DNA from: Paracoccus versutus
GTDB taxonomy: Bacteria > Pseudomonadota > Alphaproteobacteria > Rhodobacterales > Rhodobacteraceae
Length of the DNA stretch: 64,000 nt
Assembly: GCF_000763885.1 (NCBI RefSeq)
Contig: NZ_JRKO01000012.1
Span: 39,931-103,930 of the forward strand
Direction of reading: 5' to 3'
A program made the position numbers and the translations under genes. Positions 19,587 to 28,299 of the stretch are shown here, in pieces (position 1 is the stretch's first letter; every line of letters begins with the position of its first letter). Under the pieces are notes generated by a model, which did no database searches, had not been told where the DNA came from, and was given only the letters and a program-made list of their open reading frames with translations.

Positions 19587-20269
19587 CCGTCGCCTCCTTC
19601 CGTCCGGGCGCGCGGATTTGCGCGCAACGCTCCGGGCAGATTGCGATTTTCCGGCCGCCTGATCCAGCCCGTCGCAAGCCCGGCCAGGGTCGAGACGCCG
19701 GGCAGCCCGCCGACCCGTTCCTTGAGGCTTTCGAAGCGCATCACGCCCTCGATGCGGCGGTCCAGGAAGCGGCGCGTCTCCTCGGCCTCGGGCGAATCGT
19801 CGCCCAGCCAGTAAAGCACCGTCGCGCCATAGACCGCCGACAGCGTCGCGCGCTTGGAATACCAGTTCACGTCCTCGGAGCGGTCGCCGAGCCCGTCCCA
19901 GATCGCATCGGCCGTCTCCCAGACCAAGCGCGCGCCGAGCGCCGCGTTCTGCGGCAGGGCCAGGATCGCCGCCCCCGCCCGCGCAAGCTCGCGGTTGCTC
20001 AGCGACAGCCGCTGCATCACCGCCGCCGAGACGCGGTCGCGAAACCGTCCCTCGGGCGGATGCGCGGCCATCCAGTCGCGCAGCGCCTGGTCGCCCCGGC
20101 GGTGATAGGCGGCGGCAAGATCCGCGCCGCCGCGCGGCAGATGCACCCGCGCCAGCGCCGGGTTCATGCCGATGTCGCGCGCGCCCTCGGCGATGGCCTT
20201 TTCCCCCATGCCCTCGAAGACGACATGGGACAGGGCGGCCTCGATCAGCCGCTCGCGGTCATCCGTCAT
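19583..20269 (-). CDS. COQ9-family protein (rpsU-divergent type)
   Basis: A 228-aa protein with a TetR-like fold; its family supports ubiquinone synthesis by presenting lipid intermediates to COQ7. It matches the bacterial COQ9 branch known for being divergently transcribed from rpsU, exactly the arrangement here. Visible text includes GARDIGMNPALARVHLPRGGADLAAAY and, in the C-terminal lipid-binding part, ADAIWDGLGDRSEDVNWYSKR with the conserved DWNWYxKR-like element. The gene overlaps the downstream oxidoreductase by 4 nt. Confidence 0.88.
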   Translation of the reverse strand: MTDDRERLIEAALSHVVFEGMGEKAIAEGARDIGMNPALARVHLPRGGADLAAAYHRRGDQALRDWMAAHPPEGRFRDRVSAAVMQRLSLSNRELARAGAAILALPQNAALGARLVWETADAIWDGLGDRSEDVNWYSKRATLSAVYGATVLYWLGDDSPEAEETRRFLDRRIEGVMRFESLKERVGGLPGVSTLAGLATGWIRRPENRNLPGALRANPRARTEGGDG

Positions 20270-20312
20270 GGCACTCTCCTTTTTTCTTCCTGCAGCGCGG
20301 GTCCAGAAAATC

Positions 20313-20341
20313 TGGACAAAGCCGATTCGGCTTGCTAGAAG
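20313..20341 (+). promoter_or_regulatory. Predicted rpsU promoter
   Basis: A -35 element TGGACA (20313-20318) and a -10-like TAGAAG (20336-20341) are separated by 17 nt. The spacer holds the inverted repeat AAGCCG-ATT-CGGCTT, and the -35 overlaps another (GTCCAG-N5-CTGGAC, 20301-20317). Transcription would start about 47 nt before rpsU. Confidence 0.5.
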
Positions 20342-20394
20342 GCCGCGTCCTGCAAATCAGCTCAACTTTAACCTAGGAAGGTGGTGACAACCAC

Positions 20395-20601
20395 ATGCAG
20401 GTAAGTGTTCGCGACAACAACGTCGAACAGGCGCTTCGTGCTCTGAAGAAAAAACTTCAGCGCGAGGGGGTGTTCCGTGAAATGAAGCTCAAGCAGCATT
20501 TCGAGAAACCCTCGGTCAAGAAGGCCCGTGAAAAGGCCGAGGCCGTCCGCCGCGCCCGCAAGCTGGCGCGCAAGAAAGCGCAACGCGAAGGCGCGCTGTA
20601 A
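20395..20601 (+). CDS. rpsU: 30S ribosomal protein S21
   Basis: A 68-aa basic protein matching bS21 over its full length: [20 protein letters not shown] at the start, then a Lys/Arg-rich C-terminus. It sits at the 30S platform near the mRNA exit and helps start translation. The gene is monocistronic with its own promoter and terminator, and is divergent from the COQ9-family gene, a conserved alphaproteobacterial arrangement. Confidence 0.98.
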   Translation: MQVSVRDNNVEQALRALKKKLQREGVFREMKLKQHFEKPSVKKAREKAEAVRRARKLARKKAQREGAL

Positions 20602-20625
20602 GACGAGCGACACGTTCGTTTCAGG

Positions 20626-20654
20626 AAAACCCCCGTGCCATGCGCGGGGGTTTT
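20626..20654 (+). terminator. rpsU intrinsic terminator
   Basis: A 10-bp stem (AAAACCCCCG / CGGGGGTTTT) with a 9-nt loop is followed by another T and TCATT, 25 nt after the rpsU stop. Confidence 0.92.
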
Positions 20655-20672
20655 TCATTCACGCCGGCACAT

Positions 20673-21134
20673 TCACACCGGCAGCGCCGTGGTGAAGGCC
20701 ACCGTGCGCAGCGAGAACGAGGAATGCATCTGCTGCACCCCCGGCAGCTTGGCCAGCCGCTGGCGGTGGATGCGGGCGAAATCGTCGGTGTCCTGGGCCA
20801 CCACCTTCAGCAGGTAATCCGCCGAGCCGGCCATCAGGTGGCATTCCAGCACGTCGGGGATGGTGCGCACGGCGCGCTCGAAAGCCTCCAGCAACTCGTC
20901 GGCCTGGCCGGACAGCGTGATCTCGACGAAGACCGTGGTCGGGCGTTCGAGCTTGCGCGCGTCGAGCAGCGCGACATAGCCGCGGATCACCCCCGCCTCT
21001 TCCAGCCGCTGCACGCGGCGATGGCAAGCGCTGGGGGACAGCCCGACCTCGCCTGCCAGGTCGGCATTGGTCATGCGCCCGTCGCGTTGCAGGACGGAAA
21101 GAATGCGGCGATCCGTTGCGTCAAGCTCGATCAT
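20673..21134 (-). CDS. Lrp/AsnC-family transcriptional regulator
   Basis: A 153-aa regulator with the N-terminal Lrp helix-turn-helix (LDATDRRILSVLQRDGRMTN, then AGEVGLSPSACHRRVQRLEE) and a C-terminal RAM/AsnC ligand domain (VFVEITLSGQADELLEAF, HLMAGSADYLLKVVAQD). The second block matches the ligand-binding GxxDYL element. The start at 21134 (MIELDATD) is the family start; the frame extends to 21236 without similarity. The target and ligand (probably an amino acid) cannot be read from context. Confidence 0.92.
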   Translation of the reverse strand: MIELDATDRRILSVLQRDGRMTNADLAGEVGLSPSACHRRVQRLEEAGVIRGYVALLDARKLERPTTVFVEITLSGQADELLEAFERAVRTIPDVLECHLMAGSADYLLKVVAQDTDDFARIHRQRLAKLPGVQQMHSSFSLRTVAFTTALPV

Positions 21135-21236
21135 CGGGGCGATCCCTGTCTCGCGGCTGCCGGCCGGCGCCGGTTTCTTCGACCATAGCGCCGCCAGAGC
21201 CGGGATATAAGCGAAAATCGCCGCCATGGACGACAA

Positions 21237-21263
21237 GGCGCGACCCCAAAGGGGGGCCGCGCC
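21237..21263 (-). terminator. GC-rich hairpin downstream of mscL
   Basis: GGCGCGACCCC pairs with GGGG(GG)CCGCGCC in a 10-pair stem with one mismatch, 26 nt after the mscL stop on the minus strand. There is almost no U-tract, so termination is only likely. Confidence 0.4.
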
Positions 21264-21288
21264 ATTGCCTTCCTGGGTCGCTTTCGCC

Positions 21289-21726
21289 TCAGGCGCGGCG
21301 GGCGCGCAGCTCGTCGCGGATCTCCATCAGCAGTTCCTCTTGCGTCGGGCCGGCGGGGGCGGCCTCTTCGGCCTCCTTCTTGCGGGTGGCGGCGCTTTGC
21401 ACCCGGTTCACCGCCTTGACCAGCAGGAACACCGCCCAGGCGATGATCAGGAAATTGATGATCGCCGAGAGGAAGGCGCCATAGGCAAAGACCGAGGCGC
21501 CCGAATCGCGCGCCACCTGCAGGCTGGTGCCCGGCGGAACCTCGCCCTTCAGCACCAGGTAATGCCCGCTGAAATCCGTGCCGCCGGTCAACAGCCCGAT
21601 GATCGGGTTGATCAGGTCGGCGACCAGCGAATTCACGATCGCCGTGAAGGCTGCGCCGATGATGATGCCGACGGCAAGGTCGATGACATTGCCGCGGGCG
21701 ATGAATTCCTTGAACTCCTTGAACAT
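21289..21726 (-). CDS. mscL: MscL, large-conductance mechanosensitive channel
   Basis: Inner-membrane channel that releases solutes on hypo-osmotic shock. The 145-aa product has the N-terminal amphipathic helix and first span [20 protein letters not shown] and the pore-lining [13 protein letters not shown] periplasmic loop, a second span ([20 protein letters not shown]) and a charged C-terminal helix follow. The start at 21726 (MFKEFKEF) is the universal MscL start. Confidence 0.97.
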   Translation of the reverse strand: MFKEFKEFIARGNVIDLAVGIIIGAAFTAIVNSLVADLINPIIGLLTGGTDFSGHYLVLKGEVPPGTSLQVARDSGASVFAYGAFLSAIINFLIIAWAVFLLVKAVNRVQSAATRKKEAEEAAPAGPTQEELLMEIRDELRARRA

Positions 21727-21823
21727 GGGCTTACCTTTCCCAGCCTGTTGCGCGCGTTCCGGCAAAGGCTGCCACATCACGCTAACCCCTTGCAACATGA
21801 GACAGGACTCGACAGGAAACGAC

Positions 21824-22525
21824 ATGACGGCACTTTCCGAATTTCCGATCACCCGCCGCTGGCCGCCCCGGCGTCCCGACGTGATCCAGCTTTACACGCT
21901 GAACACCCCGAACGGCATCAAGACCTCGGTCATGCTGGAGGAATGCGGGCTGGACTATGACGCCCACCGCATCAGCATCGGCGACCCCGAGGACCAGTTC
22001 ACCCCGGAATTCCTGTCGCTGAACCCCAACAACAAGATCCCGGCGATGATCGACCCGAACGGGCCGGACGGCCAGCCCATCGGGTTGTTCGAGACCGGCG
22101 CCATGCTGATCTATCTGGGCGACAAGACCGGGAAATTCCTGCCCGCCTCGGGGGCTGCGCGCTATCACACGATCCAGTGGCTGATGTGGCAGATGGGCGG
22201 GGTCGGGCCGATGTTCGGCCAGGTCGGCTATTTCCACCGCTACAAGGGCAGCGAGATCGAGGATCCCCGCCCGCGCACCCGCTATTACAACGAGGCGCGG
22301 CGGTTGCTGGGCGTGCTGGACAAGCAGCTTCAGGGGCGGGACTGGATCACCGGCGAATATTCCATCGCCGACATGGCCACCGGCCCCTGGCTGCGCACGG
22401 TGCGCGTGAACTACGAGGCCGAGGCCGAAACCGGCATGGACGGGTTCGCCAATGTGCGGGCCTATCTGGACCGCTTCCTTGCCCGCCCCGCCGTGCAGCG
22501 CGGCATCGAGGTCGGCGCCGCCTGA
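21824..22525 (+). CDS. Glutathione S-transferase-family, YghU/YfcG type
   Basis: A 233-aa nu-class GST-like protein; relatives have disulfide-bond reductase activity with glutathione. The N-terminal thioredoxin fold shows [20 protein letters not shown] (with the TPNG turn typical of this class), then [15 protein letters not shown] and [18 protein letters not shown]. The C-terminal helical domain has [16 protein letters not shown]. The start at 21824 is the first ATG that keeps family length; the frame runs back to 21578 over mscL. Confidence 0.9.
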   Translation: MTALSEFPITRRWPPRRPDVIQLYTLNTPNGIKTSVMLEECGLDYDAHRISIGDPEDQFTPEFLSLNPNNKIPAMIDPNGPDGQPIGLFETGAMLIYLGDKTGKFLPASGAARYHTIQWLMWQMGGVGPMFGQVGYFHRYKGSEIEDPRPRTRYYNEARRLLGVLDKQLQGRDWITGEYSIADMATGPWLRTVRVNYEAEAETGMDGFANVRAYLDRFLARPAVQRGIEVGAA

Positions 22526-22597
22526 CCGGCATCGCGGCAGGGCTTGCATCCGATGCGCAATTCATGGACCGTCCGGGAAACTTTCCCGGATGGTTGC

Positions 22598-23200
22598 ATG
22601 CCTTTTATCGAGTATAACGGAAAACGTATCCTTTTCATTCACATCCCCAAGACCGGCGGCACGTCGATCGAGAACTGGATGCAGGGCGTCGCGCCGCTGC
22701 GCCTGTTCAGCCAGGGCATTCCCGCGGCGATGAAATGCACGCCGCAGCACCTGCGCATGCAGGACATCCGCGCGCTTCTGGGCGAGGGGTATTTCGACCA
22801 TGTGCTGACGGTGGTGCGCAACCCCTACGACCGGGTCGCCAGCGAATACCGGATGCGGGCGCATCTGGCGAAGGAGAACTTCTTCAAGGGGTTGCCCGTC
22901 TTCTCGCTCTGGCTCGAGGACTGGCTGAACCGCCAGAAGCGCGAACCCTTCTGCCTGGACAACCACCTGCGCCCGCAATGGGAGTTCCTGGGCAGCGAGG
23001 TCGAGACCTTTCGCTTCGAGGACGGCTTGCAAGCCCCGGTTGCCCGCATGGCGGAATGGCTGGGCGTCGCCCCGCCCGAAAGCCTGACCCATGACCTGCG
23101 CCCCGACCCGCTGGAGATCGCCTGGGACCAGGTGGACCGGATCCGGGTGCGCGACCATTACGCCCGCGATTTCGAGACGCTGGGCTATTTCACCGACTGA
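22598..23200 (+). CDS. Sulfotransferase family 2 protein
   Basis: A 200-aa PAPS-dependent sulfotransferase-like enzyme. The 5'-phosphosulfate-binding loop is HIPKTGGTSIENWM near residue 20, and the 3'-phosphate site is VVRNPYDRVASEYRM near residue 80, both intact. There is no signal peptide or membrane span, so it should act in the cytoplasm, probably on a glycan or lipid precursor. The acceptor is unknown. It stands alone, convergent with pheT. The ATG at 22598 is chosen over one at 22544 because family similarity starts right after it; the ribosome site is weak. Confidence 0.85.
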   Translation: MPFIEYNGKRILFIHIPKTGGTSIENWMQGVAPLRLFSQGIPAAMKCTPQHLRMQDIRALLGEGYFDHVLTVVRNPYDRVASEYRMRAHLAKENFFKGLPVFSLWLEDWLNRQKREPFCLDNHLRPQWEFLGSEVETFRFEDGLQAPVARMAEWLGVAPPESLTHDLRPDPLEIAWDQVDRIRVRDHYARDFETLGYFTD

Positions 23201-23212
23201 ACCGGGGTATCA

Positions 23213-23234
23213 GGCCGGGGCGCGGACCCCGGCC
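23213..23234. terminator. Convergent hairpin between sulfotransferase and pheT
   Basis: A perfect 8-bp GC stem, GGCCGGGG / CCCCGGCC, with a 6-nt loop lies between the two convergent genes. It lacks a U-tract on either side. Confidence 0.4.
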
Positions 23235-23246
23235 CCATGGCCCGCC

Positions 23247-25634
23247 CTAGCTGCGCAGCACGCCGCCGGTGGCCTTGCCGACCTTTTCGACGATCTTGGC
23301 GCTGACCGCCTCGATCTCGGCATCGGTCAGGGTCTTTTCCCGCGGCTGCAACCGCGCGGTGATGGCGATGGACTTCTTGCCGCCTTCCAGCCCGGTAAAC
23401 TGGTCAAAGACCGTCACCCGCTCGATCAGCGCCTTGTCCGCGCCCGCCGCGGCATTGACCAGCGCCAGCGCCTCGACGCCGCCATCCACCACGAAGGCGA
23501 AGTCGCGCTCGACCGCCTGCAGGTCCGACAGCACCAGCGCCGGGCGCGAGGGCGTCCTGACCTTGGGCAGCGGCACGGCGGCGATGCGCAGGGTAAAGCC
23601 GACCGCCGCGCCCTTGATGCCGAAATGGCGCAGCACGCGGGGGTGGATCTCGCCGAAGGTGGCCAGCGTATTCGGCCCCAGCGCGATGTTCCCCGCCCGG
23701 CCGGGATGCCACCAGCCGTCCAGCTTGCGGTTGATCTGGGCTTTCGCGGGGGCGCCGATGGCCTGCAACACCGCCTCGGCATCGGCCTTGGCGTCGTAGA
23801 TGTCCACCTTGCGCCGCGAGGCATAGGGGTCGCGCGCCGCGTTCGCCCCGACCAGGATGCCCGACAGGTGCAGATCCTGCTCGCCCGGCTCGCCGCCCGA
23901 AAAGACCGGGCCGCATTCGAACAGCGCCAGGTCGGCAAAGCCGCGCGCCTGGTTGCGCGCCGCCGCCGCCAGCAGGCCCGGCAGCAGGTCGGGGCGCATA
24001 TGCGTCATCTCGCTGCTGATCGGGTTCTCGATCCTGACCGCCTCGGAACCCCCGCCGAACAGCGCCGCGGCCTTATGGTCGATGAAGCTGTAGGTCACGC
24101 ATTCGTTGTAGCCCAGCGAGGCCGCCATGCGCCGCGCCGCCTGTTCGCGGCGCTGCAGGGGGGTCAGCACCGGCTGCGGCACGCCCGCCTGCGGGCGCGG
24201 CAGCGGCTGGCCCTGCAGCTTGGTCAGGCTGGCGATGCGCGCCACCTCCTCGACCAGGTCGGCGCTGCCCTGCACGTCGGGTCGCCAGCTGGGCACGAAA
24301 GCCCGGTCGCCCTCCAGCCGGAAACCCAGCGCGGCCAGCGTCGCGCGCTGCTCGGCCTCGGGGATGTCCATGCCGACCAGGCTGCTGACCCGCGCCGGCT
24401 CCAGAAGGTAGCTGCGGGTGGTGTCGGGAACCGCGCCCGCCGTCACCACCTCGGAAGCCTCGCCGCCGCACAGCTCCAGGATCATCTGCGTCGCCAGTTC
24501 CAGCCCCGGCCGGGTAAAGGCCGGGTCCGCGCCACGTTCGAAGCGATAGCGGGCGTCGGAGCTGATCTTCAGCGCCCGGCCCGCCGTGGCGATGGCGATG
24601 GGATCCCAATAGGCGCTTTCCAGGAAGACGTTCACCGTTTCCTCGGAACAGCCGGTCTCCTCGCCGCCCATGATGCCGGCGATGCTTTCCGGGCCGGCCT
24701 CATCGGCGATGATCATGGTGCCGGGGGCGAAGGCATAGATCTTGCCGTCCAGCGCCAGCAATTCCTCGCCCTCGGCCGAGGCGCGCACGGTCAGGTCGCC
24801 CCGCACCTTGTCGGCGTCGAAGACATGCAGCGGCCGGTTCAGGTCGAAGGTGAAGAAATTGGTGATGTCCACCAGCGTATTGATCGGCCGCAGCCCGATG
24901 GCGGTCAGCCGCTTTTGCAGCCAGTCCGGCGACGGCCCGTTCCTGACCCCGCGGATCAGCCGGCCGCTGAAGAACGGCGCCTTTTCCGCCATCTCGGGCG
25001 TGATCGTAACCTTGATGGGCGAGGCGAAGCTGCCCGGCACGGTCACGTCCCTGACCGGCTTCAGCCGGCCCAGCCCGCGCGCGGCAAGGTCGCGCGCGAT
25101 GCCATGGACGCCCAGCGCGTCGGGGCGGTTCGGGGTGATCTTGATCTCGATCACCGGATCGACCGCCTCGGGACGGTTCGCGGCCAGCCAGTCGACGAAC
25201 CTGTCGCCCACCTCGCCCGAGGGCAGTTCGATGATGCCGTCATGCTCCTCCGACAGCTCCAGCTCGCGTTCCGAGGCCATCATGCCATGGCTCTCGACGC
25301 CGCGGATCTTGCCGACGCCCAGGGTCACGTCGATGCCGGGGACGTAGTCGCCGGGCTTGGCCAGCACCACGGTAATGCCGGCGCGGGCGTTGGGGGCGCC
25401 GCAGACGATCTGCTTCTCGCCCTCGTCGGTCATGACGCGGCAGACCCGCAGCCGGTCGGCATCGGGATGCTGCTCGGCATGCAGAACCTTGGCCAGGGTA
25501 AAGGCCCCCAGCTTCGCCGCCGGATCGGCCACGCCCTCGACCTCGAGGCCAAGGTCGGTCAGCGCCTCGGTGATCTCATCGAGGCTGGCAGTGGTGTCGA
25601 GATGCTCCTTGAGCCAGGAGAGGGTGAATTTCAT
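23247..25634 (-). CDS. pheT: Phenylalanyl-tRNA synthetase beta subunit
   Basis: The 795-aa beta chain of the alpha2-beta2 PheRS. It contains an N-terminal tRNA-binding (EMAP-like) domain (about 40-150), B3/B4 editing domain, B5, a catalytic-like core and a C-terminal anticodon-binding FDX-ACB domain (last ~90 residues, RDFAFVVDGGVEAL to LQPREKTLTDAEIEAV). The start at 25634 (MKFTLSWLKEHLDTT) is the family start. Unusually, pheT is separated from pheS by two unrelated genes, one of them on the other strand. Confidence 0.98.
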   Translation of the reverse strand: MKFTLSWLKEHLDTTASLDEITEALTDLGLEVEGVADPAAKLGAFTLAKVLHAEQHPDADRLRVCRVMTDEGEKQIVCGAPNARAGITVVLAKPGDYVPGIDVTLGVGKIRGVESHGMMASERELELSEEHDGIIELPSGEVGDRFVDWLAANRPEAVDPVIEIKITPNRPDALGVHGIARDLAARGLGRLKPVRDVTVPGSFASPIKVTITPEMAEKAPFFSGRLIRGVRNGPSPDWLQKRLTAIGLRPINTLVDITNFFTFDLNRPLHVFDADKVRGDLTVRASAEGEELLALDGKIYAFAPGTMIIADEAGPESIAGIMGGEETGCSEETVNVFLESAYWDPIAIATAGRALKISSDARYRFERGADPAFTRPGLELATQMILELCGGEASEVVTAGAVPDTTRSYLLEPARVSSLVGMDIPEAEQRATLAALGFRLEGDRAFVPSWRPDVQGSADLVEEVARIASLTKLQGQPLPRPQAGVPQPVLTPLQRREQAARRMAASLGYNECVTYSFIDHKAAALFGGGSEAVRIENPISSEMTHMRPDLLPGLLAAAARNQARGFADLALFECGPVFSGGEPGEQDLHLSGILVGANAARDPYASRRKVDIYDAKADAEAVLQAIGAPAKAQINRKLDGWWHPGRAGNIALGPNTLATFGEIHPRVLRHFGIKGAAVGFTLRIAAVPLPKVRTPSRPALVLSDLQAVERDFAFVVDGGVEALALVNAAAGADKALIERVTVFDQFTGLEGGKKSIAITARLQPREKTLTDAEIEAVSAKIVEKVGKATGGVLRS

Positions 25635-25829
25635 TGCGGCGGCTCCGTCGGGTTTGCGGGTGCTGTAACGCATGACGCGGCGGATTGGTAGGGTGGTGCC
25701 ACCCGGATGCGAAGGCCCGGCATCCGGCGGGGCTCACCGCGAGATGGGCAAACATTCCGCGCATCGGCCCGCCCTTGTTGCGACGCCCATCCGGCCTATA
25801 TGTGAATTGCATTAACATGGACGGAGCCG

Positions 25830-26141
25830 ATGGACACGCAAAGGGAACTGCTGATCGAACAGAGGGTCGCGAATGACGCGAAATCGCCGCTGGTGGCTTA
25901 CCTGCTGGCGATCCTGCTTTGGGGTTTCGGCGCGCATCGCATGTATCTGGGCCGCTGGGCCAGCGGCGTCGTCATGCTGCTGCTCTGGGGTCTTGGCTGG
26001 CTGTTGACGCCGGTGCTGATCGGCTGGCCGCTGGTCGGGCTGGTGTGTTTGTGGGCGCTGATCGACCTGTTCCTGATCCCCGGCATGATCCAGGACGACA
26101 AGGACGAAATGCGGCGGCGGTTGGGGTCGGGCTGGCGATAA
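25830..26141 (+). CDS. TM2-domain membrane protein
   Basis: A 103-aa small membrane protein with the TM2 signature: two hydrophobic spans around LLWGFGAHRMYLGRWASGV and a short loop, then ALIDLFLIPGMIQDDKDE. TM2 proteins are widespread and of unclear role. A GGAG lies just before the ATG. It sits on the plus strand inside the pheS-pheT region, so it has its own promoter or is read through. Confidence 0.85.
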   Translation: MDTQRELLIEQRVANDAKSPLVAYLLAILLWGFGAHRMYLGRWASGVVMLLLWGLGWLLTPVLIGWPLVGLVCLWALIDLFLIPGMIQDDKDEMRRRLGSGWR

Positions 26142-26194
26142 AGGCTGCGGATCGAGGCGACATGGCTTTCCGGCATGCCGACTATGCCAGCGGA

Positions 26195-26773
26195 TCACTT
26201 CAGGAGTTCGATTTCCTTGTGAGTTATCCATGCGACGACCATCGCGGCCGCCCCGGCAAAAATCGACATGATCGAAATCACGCCGAAGAACACGATAAGT
26301 CCGTTCTTCACCGGGCCGCGCTTCTGGCCGAATAGCTGGACGGTCCCAGCCGGAACCAGGGAACCATTTGCCCAGACGCCGGCGATGTCCGCTTTCTTCA
26401 CCCCCGTCACCAGGATCCCGAACACATGATGCGCCGGTATGTTCGGCACTTGAAAGAAAGACCCGTTTTTCTCCCAGGCGATCGTGACGATCGGATCCCG
26501 ATAGATATTTGCGACAGGCTTGCGAAAGTTCAGGCTGACATTCTGTAAGAGATCACTCCCCGAATTTTCCAGAAGGAAATAGACGCCCCCGCCGCAATAC
26601 TCCAGGTTGGAACAGTTGGTCTCACCAGAACGGTCATCGGCCTGCCAGACCAAAGCAGCCGGCGCATGATACAGTTGGCCGAGATGCTTTACGACAAGTT
26701 CCAAGCCCGCGGTGATCGGATAGCCGATGAAGGCACCCGCGATGGCAGCCACCACGTGACTGCGAAAACTCAC
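26195..26773 (-). CDS. Membrane protein of unknown function between pheS and pheT
   Basis: A 192-aa protein with a hydrophobic N-terminal segment ([17 protein letters not shown]), an exported-looking middle containing [19 protein letters not shown], and a C-terminal span ([21 protein letters not shown]). The ATG overlaps the pheS stop by 4 nt, so it is translationally coupled to pheS. Its base composition is clearly lower in GC than the flanking pheS and pheT, suggesting insertion by transfer. I do not recognise the family. Confidence 0.65.
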   Translation of the reverse strand: MSFRSHVVAAIAGAFIGYPITAGLELVVKHLGQLYHAPAALVWQADDRSGETNCSNLEYCGGGVYFLLENSGSDLLQNVSLNFRKPVANIYRDPIVTIAWEKNGSFFQVPNIPAHHVFGILVTGVKKADIAGVWANGSLVPAGTVQLFGQKRGPVKNGLIVFFGVISIMSIFAGAAAMVVAWITHKEIELLK

Positions 26774-27861
26774 CGCGACAGCCCACCGCTCACGCTCGGC
26801 ACATCCCCCGCCGCGAACCCGTAATGCCGCAGCCAGCGCAGATCGCTTTCAAAGAAGGCCCGCAGGTCGGGAATGCCGTATTTCAGCATGGCGATCCGGT
26901 CGATGCCCATGCCGAAGGCGAAGCCCTGCCATTCCTCGGGGTCGATGCCGCCGGCCGCCAGCACCTTGGGATGCACCATGCCCGAGCCCAGGATCTCGAG
27001 CCAGCTTTCCCCCTGGCCGATGGTCAGCTTGCCGCCTTCCCAGGAACAGCGGATGTCCACCTCGGCCGAAGGCTCGGTAAAGGGAAAATGCGAGGCGCGG
27101 AAGCGCAGCTCGACCTCGTCCACCTCGAAGAAGGCGCGGCAGAACTCCTCCAGCGTCCATTTCAGGTTCGCCATCGAGATGTCCTTGCCCAGCGCCAGCC
27201 CCTCGACCTGGTGGAACATCGGCGTATGGGTCTGGTCCATGTCCATGCGATAGACGCGGCCGGGGCAGATCACCCGGATCGGCGCGCCGGTCGCCTGCAT
27301 GGCGCGGATCTGCACAGGCGAGGTATGGGTGCGCAGCACATGCGGCGGGCGCGGGTCGTCGGCAGAGCGCGCCATGAAGAAAGTGTCATGCTCCTGCCGG
27401 GCGGGATGCTCGGGCGGGATGTTCAGCGCGTCGAAGTTGAACCAGTCGCTTTCGATCTGCGGACCCTCGGCCACGCGGAAGCCCATGTCGGCAAAGATCG
27501 CCGTGACCTCCTCGGTCACCTGGCTGATCGGGTGGATGGTGCCCTGCGGACGCGGCCGTCCGGGCAGGGTCACGTCCAGCCATTCCTGCTTCAGCCGCGC
27601 ATCCAGCGCCGCATCCTCCAGCCCCTGCTTGCGGGCGCGCAGGGCGGCGTCGATCTCGTCCTTAAGGCGGTTCAGGGCGGCGCCGGTGGTCTGGCGCTCC
27701 TCGGGCGTCATCCGGCCCAGCTCCTTCATCATGCCGCTGATCTCGCCCTTCTTGCCAAGGGCGGCCAGGCGCACCTGCTCCAGCGCGTCGCCGTCGGCGG
27801 CGGTCGAGATGCGGTCGAGATAGGACTGGCGAAGGGTGGTCAGGTCGGACTGGTCGGACAT
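26770..27861 (-). CDS. pheS: Phenylalanyl-tRNA synthetase alpha subunit
   Basis: Catalytic subunit of PheRS, 363 aa. An N-terminal coiled coil binds tRNA-Phe (about residues 1-90). The class II core shows motif 2 ([17 protein letters not shown]) and the C-terminal motif 3 region [30 protein letters not shown] and the Phe-binding pocket text are present. It lies downstream of rpmI-rplT on the same strand, but a P450 and an ArsC-like gene intervene. Confidence 0.98.
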   Translation of the reverse strand: MSDQSDLTTLRQSYLDRISTAADGDALEQVRLAALGKKGEISGMMKELGRMTPEERQTTGAALNRLKDEIDAALRARKQGLEDAALDARLKQEWLDVTLPGRPRPQGTIHPISQVTEEVTAIFADMGFRVAEGPQIESDWFNFDALNIPPEHPARQEHDTFFMARSADDPRPPHVLRTHTSPVQIRAMQATGAPIRVICPGRVYRMDMDQTHTPMFHQVEGLALGKDISMANLKWTLEEFCRAFFEVDEVELRFRASHFPFTEPSAEVDIRCSWEGGKLTIGQGESWLEILGSGMVHPKVLAAGGIDPEEWQGFAFGMGIDRIAMLKYGIPDLRAFFESDLRWLRHYGFAAGDVPSVSGGLSR

Positions 27862-27923
27862 GGGCGGGCTTTCCTTGCGGTTTGCCCGCGCCGATTAGCA
27901 CGCGGACGCCGCAGGGAAAAGCC

Positions 27924-28268
27924 TCAGCGGGCGAAGGTTTCCGCCACCCGCTCGGCCGGGCGGCACAGCCGCACCCCGCCGGGGCCGCAGACGAAGGGAC
28001 GCTCGACCAGCAGCGGGTTATCGACCATGGCGGCCAGGATGTCGGCGTCGCCGGCGGCCAGCAGGCCGCGCGCCTCGGCATCGGTGCCCTTGACGCGCAA
28101 GGCCTGGCGCGGCGTCACGTCGGCGGCGGCGAACAGGCCCAGAAGCTGGCCGCGGCTCCAGCCCGCGCGGGCATAGTCGACGATCTCGGGCTCATGCCCG
28201 GCGTCGCGGATCATCTGCAGGACCTTGCGCGAGGTCGAGCAGGTCGGCTTGTGATAGATGGTGATCAT
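27924..28268 (-). CDS. arsC: ArsC-family (glutaredoxin-type) reductase
   Basis: A 114-aa protein of the ArsC/Spx-like thioredoxin fold. The catalytic Cys sits in HKPTCSTSRKVLQM near residue 9. The arginines that position arsenate in ArsC have likely counterparts in RQALRVKG and NPLLVERPFV. The start at 28268 (MITIYHKP) is the family start. No arsB, acr3 or arsR neighbour exists, so an arsenate role is plausible by family only; general thiol chemistry is possible. Confidence 0.82.
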   Translation of the reverse strand: MITIYHKPTCSTSRKVLQMIRDAGHEPEIVDYARAGWSRGQLLGLFAAADVTPRQALRVKGTDAEARGLLAAGDADILAAMVDNPLLVERPFVCGPGGVRLCRPAERVAETFAR

Positions 28269-28299
28269 GGCGCGACTTTGGCCCGGCCCGCGCGGGCTT

